Source: CAZOZK01 sp964584245 (GTDB taxonomy: Bacteria; Patescibacteriota; Microgenomatia; UBA1400; PJMF01). From it: a stretch of 13,930 nt of DNA. Of this stretch, positions 13,439 through 13,930 are shown piece after piece. The notes beneath the pieces were generated by a model that worked only from the letters and a program-made list of their open reading frames with translations, did not search any database and was not told where the DNA came from. The translations under genes and the position numbers were made by a program. Numbering within the stretch: the stretch's first letter is position 1; the number at the start of each line of letters is the position of its first letter. Location of the stretch: contig CAZOZK010000021.1 of assembly GCA_964584245.1 (NCBI GenBank), positions 1 through 13,930 of the forward strand, written 5' to 3'.

Positions 13439-13930
13439 CTAGCCTATCATGTTTACTAGGTACTGCTCAAGCTCTGCAATTGGGATTGTTTCTTGTTTTG
13501 TGGTATCTCGATTGCGGATTGTCACCGTGTCTTTCTCGAGAGTATCAAAATCTACAGTAAGACAAAATGGGGTTCCGATTTCATCTTGAGAGAGATAGCG
13601 TTTGCCAATGTTTCCACGGTCATCATAGGTAACTCGCCAATTATTTCTTGAACTGGTGAGCATATCGCGAACTTCCAAAGCCTTAGTTATCAACTCTGGC
13701 TTATTTTTAAGTAATGGGAAGATTGCAATTTGGTATGGCGCAACTTGTGGCGCAAATTCTAAAACAACACGATTGTTTTCTCTGTCTTCTCTGTAAGCAT
13801 CACACATGACCATGAGGAACGCACGGCTCAAACCTAACGCAGGCTCAATAACGTGAGGCACAAACGTTTCATTGGTGTGTGGATCGGTGTACTGGAGTTT
13901 TTGGCCAGAGAGTTTAATGTGTTGATTGAG
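13439..13930 (-). CDS. glyS: Glycyl-tRNA synthetase (single-chain class II type), C-terminal part
   Basis: The frame is open to the right edge, so the gene's 5' part lies outside the window. The visible 163 codons cover the end of the class II catalytic domain and the anticodon-binding domain of the homodimeric GlyRS. HVIEPALGLSRAF carries the conserved motif 3 region with its Arg. A VAPYQIAIFPLLKN strand opens the anticodon-binding domain, and RGNIGKRYLSQDEIGTPFC followed by VDFDTL and VTIRNRDT is highly typical of glycyl enzymes. Upstream of the GTG at 13859-13861 the frame continues (LSGQKLQYTDPHTNETF), so that GTG is an internal Val, not a start. It charges tRNA-Gly in the cytoplasm. The stop TAG lies 5 nt before the next gene. 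Confidence 0.93.
   Translation of the reverse strand, partial: LNQHIKLSGQKLQYTDPHTNETFVPHVIEPALGLSRAFLMVMCDAYREDRENNRVVLEFAPQVAPYQIAIFPLLKNKPELITKALEVRDMLTSSRNNWRVTYDDRGNIGKRYLSQDEIGTPFCLTVDFDTLEKDTVTIRNRDTTKQETIPIAELEQYLVNMIG

Noticed and set aside
13859..13861. GTG as the start of a 140-codon gene
   Set aside because: The frame continues upstream to the window edge with residues that fit glycyl-tRNA synthetase, so this is an internal Val codon.

Overview
The window reads as a bacterial chromosome segment carrying a cell-division and cell-wall (dcw) cluster. It most likely comes from a member of the Candidate Phyla Radiation (Patescibacteria). That assignment is inferred from several traits: compact minus-strand genes with short gaps or 4-nt overlaps, a MurC-MurB fusion, a shortened MurE-type ligase, a MurA with Asp in place of the catalytic Cys, a MraY with a degenerate His motif, and few Shine-Dalgarno sites. 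Several genes end in TGA, so the standard code is used rather than UGA-as-glycine. Lines sampled by hand give about 40% G+C. I cannot name a lower taxon.

Layout, in the direction of transcription (right to left). At the right edge is the 3' part of glyS (glycyl-tRNA synthetase). It is followed after 5 nt by a membrane-anchored extracytoplasmic protein of unknown function. That pair converges, with a 17-nt gap, on the only rightward gene, an A+T-rich orphan (12112-12588). A 217-bp divergent region (11895-12111) separates the orphan from mraZ. It holds a candidate mraZ promoter, two 10-bp-spaced TGGTA boxes resembling a MraZ operator, and a separate candidate promoter for the orphan.

The dcw run is then continuous from mraZ to the left edge: mraZ, rsmH, an ftsL-like gene, a class B PBP (ftsI type), a murE-type ligase, yvcK, murC-murB fusion, murA, mraY, ftsW, and the first codons of what looks like murG. 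The murG-like frame meets a stop after 12 codons, at the window edge.

Together these genes cover several stages of wall synthesis. MurA and MurB make UDP-MurNAc, and MurC and the MurE-type ligase add amino acids. MraY makes lipid I and MurG (if intact) would make lipid II. FtsW with its partner PBP polymerises and cross-links septal wall, and the FtsL-like protein would belong to that complex. RsmH and MraZ are the usual head of the cluster, and YvcK is a UDP-sugar-binding factor linked to wall synthesis in Firmicutes and mycobacteria. The order departs from the classical dcw layout: murF, murD, ftsQ, ftsA and ftsZ are not here, yvcK is inserted, and murCB-murA lies before mraY. A strong-looking promoter next to the murA start could give a leaderless transcript.

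I found no tRNA, rRNA, CRISPR array, insertion sequence or clear factor-independent terminator. The points most worth attention are the Asp-type MurA, the unusual MurC half of the fusion, the MraZ-box architecture, and the low-G+C orphan.
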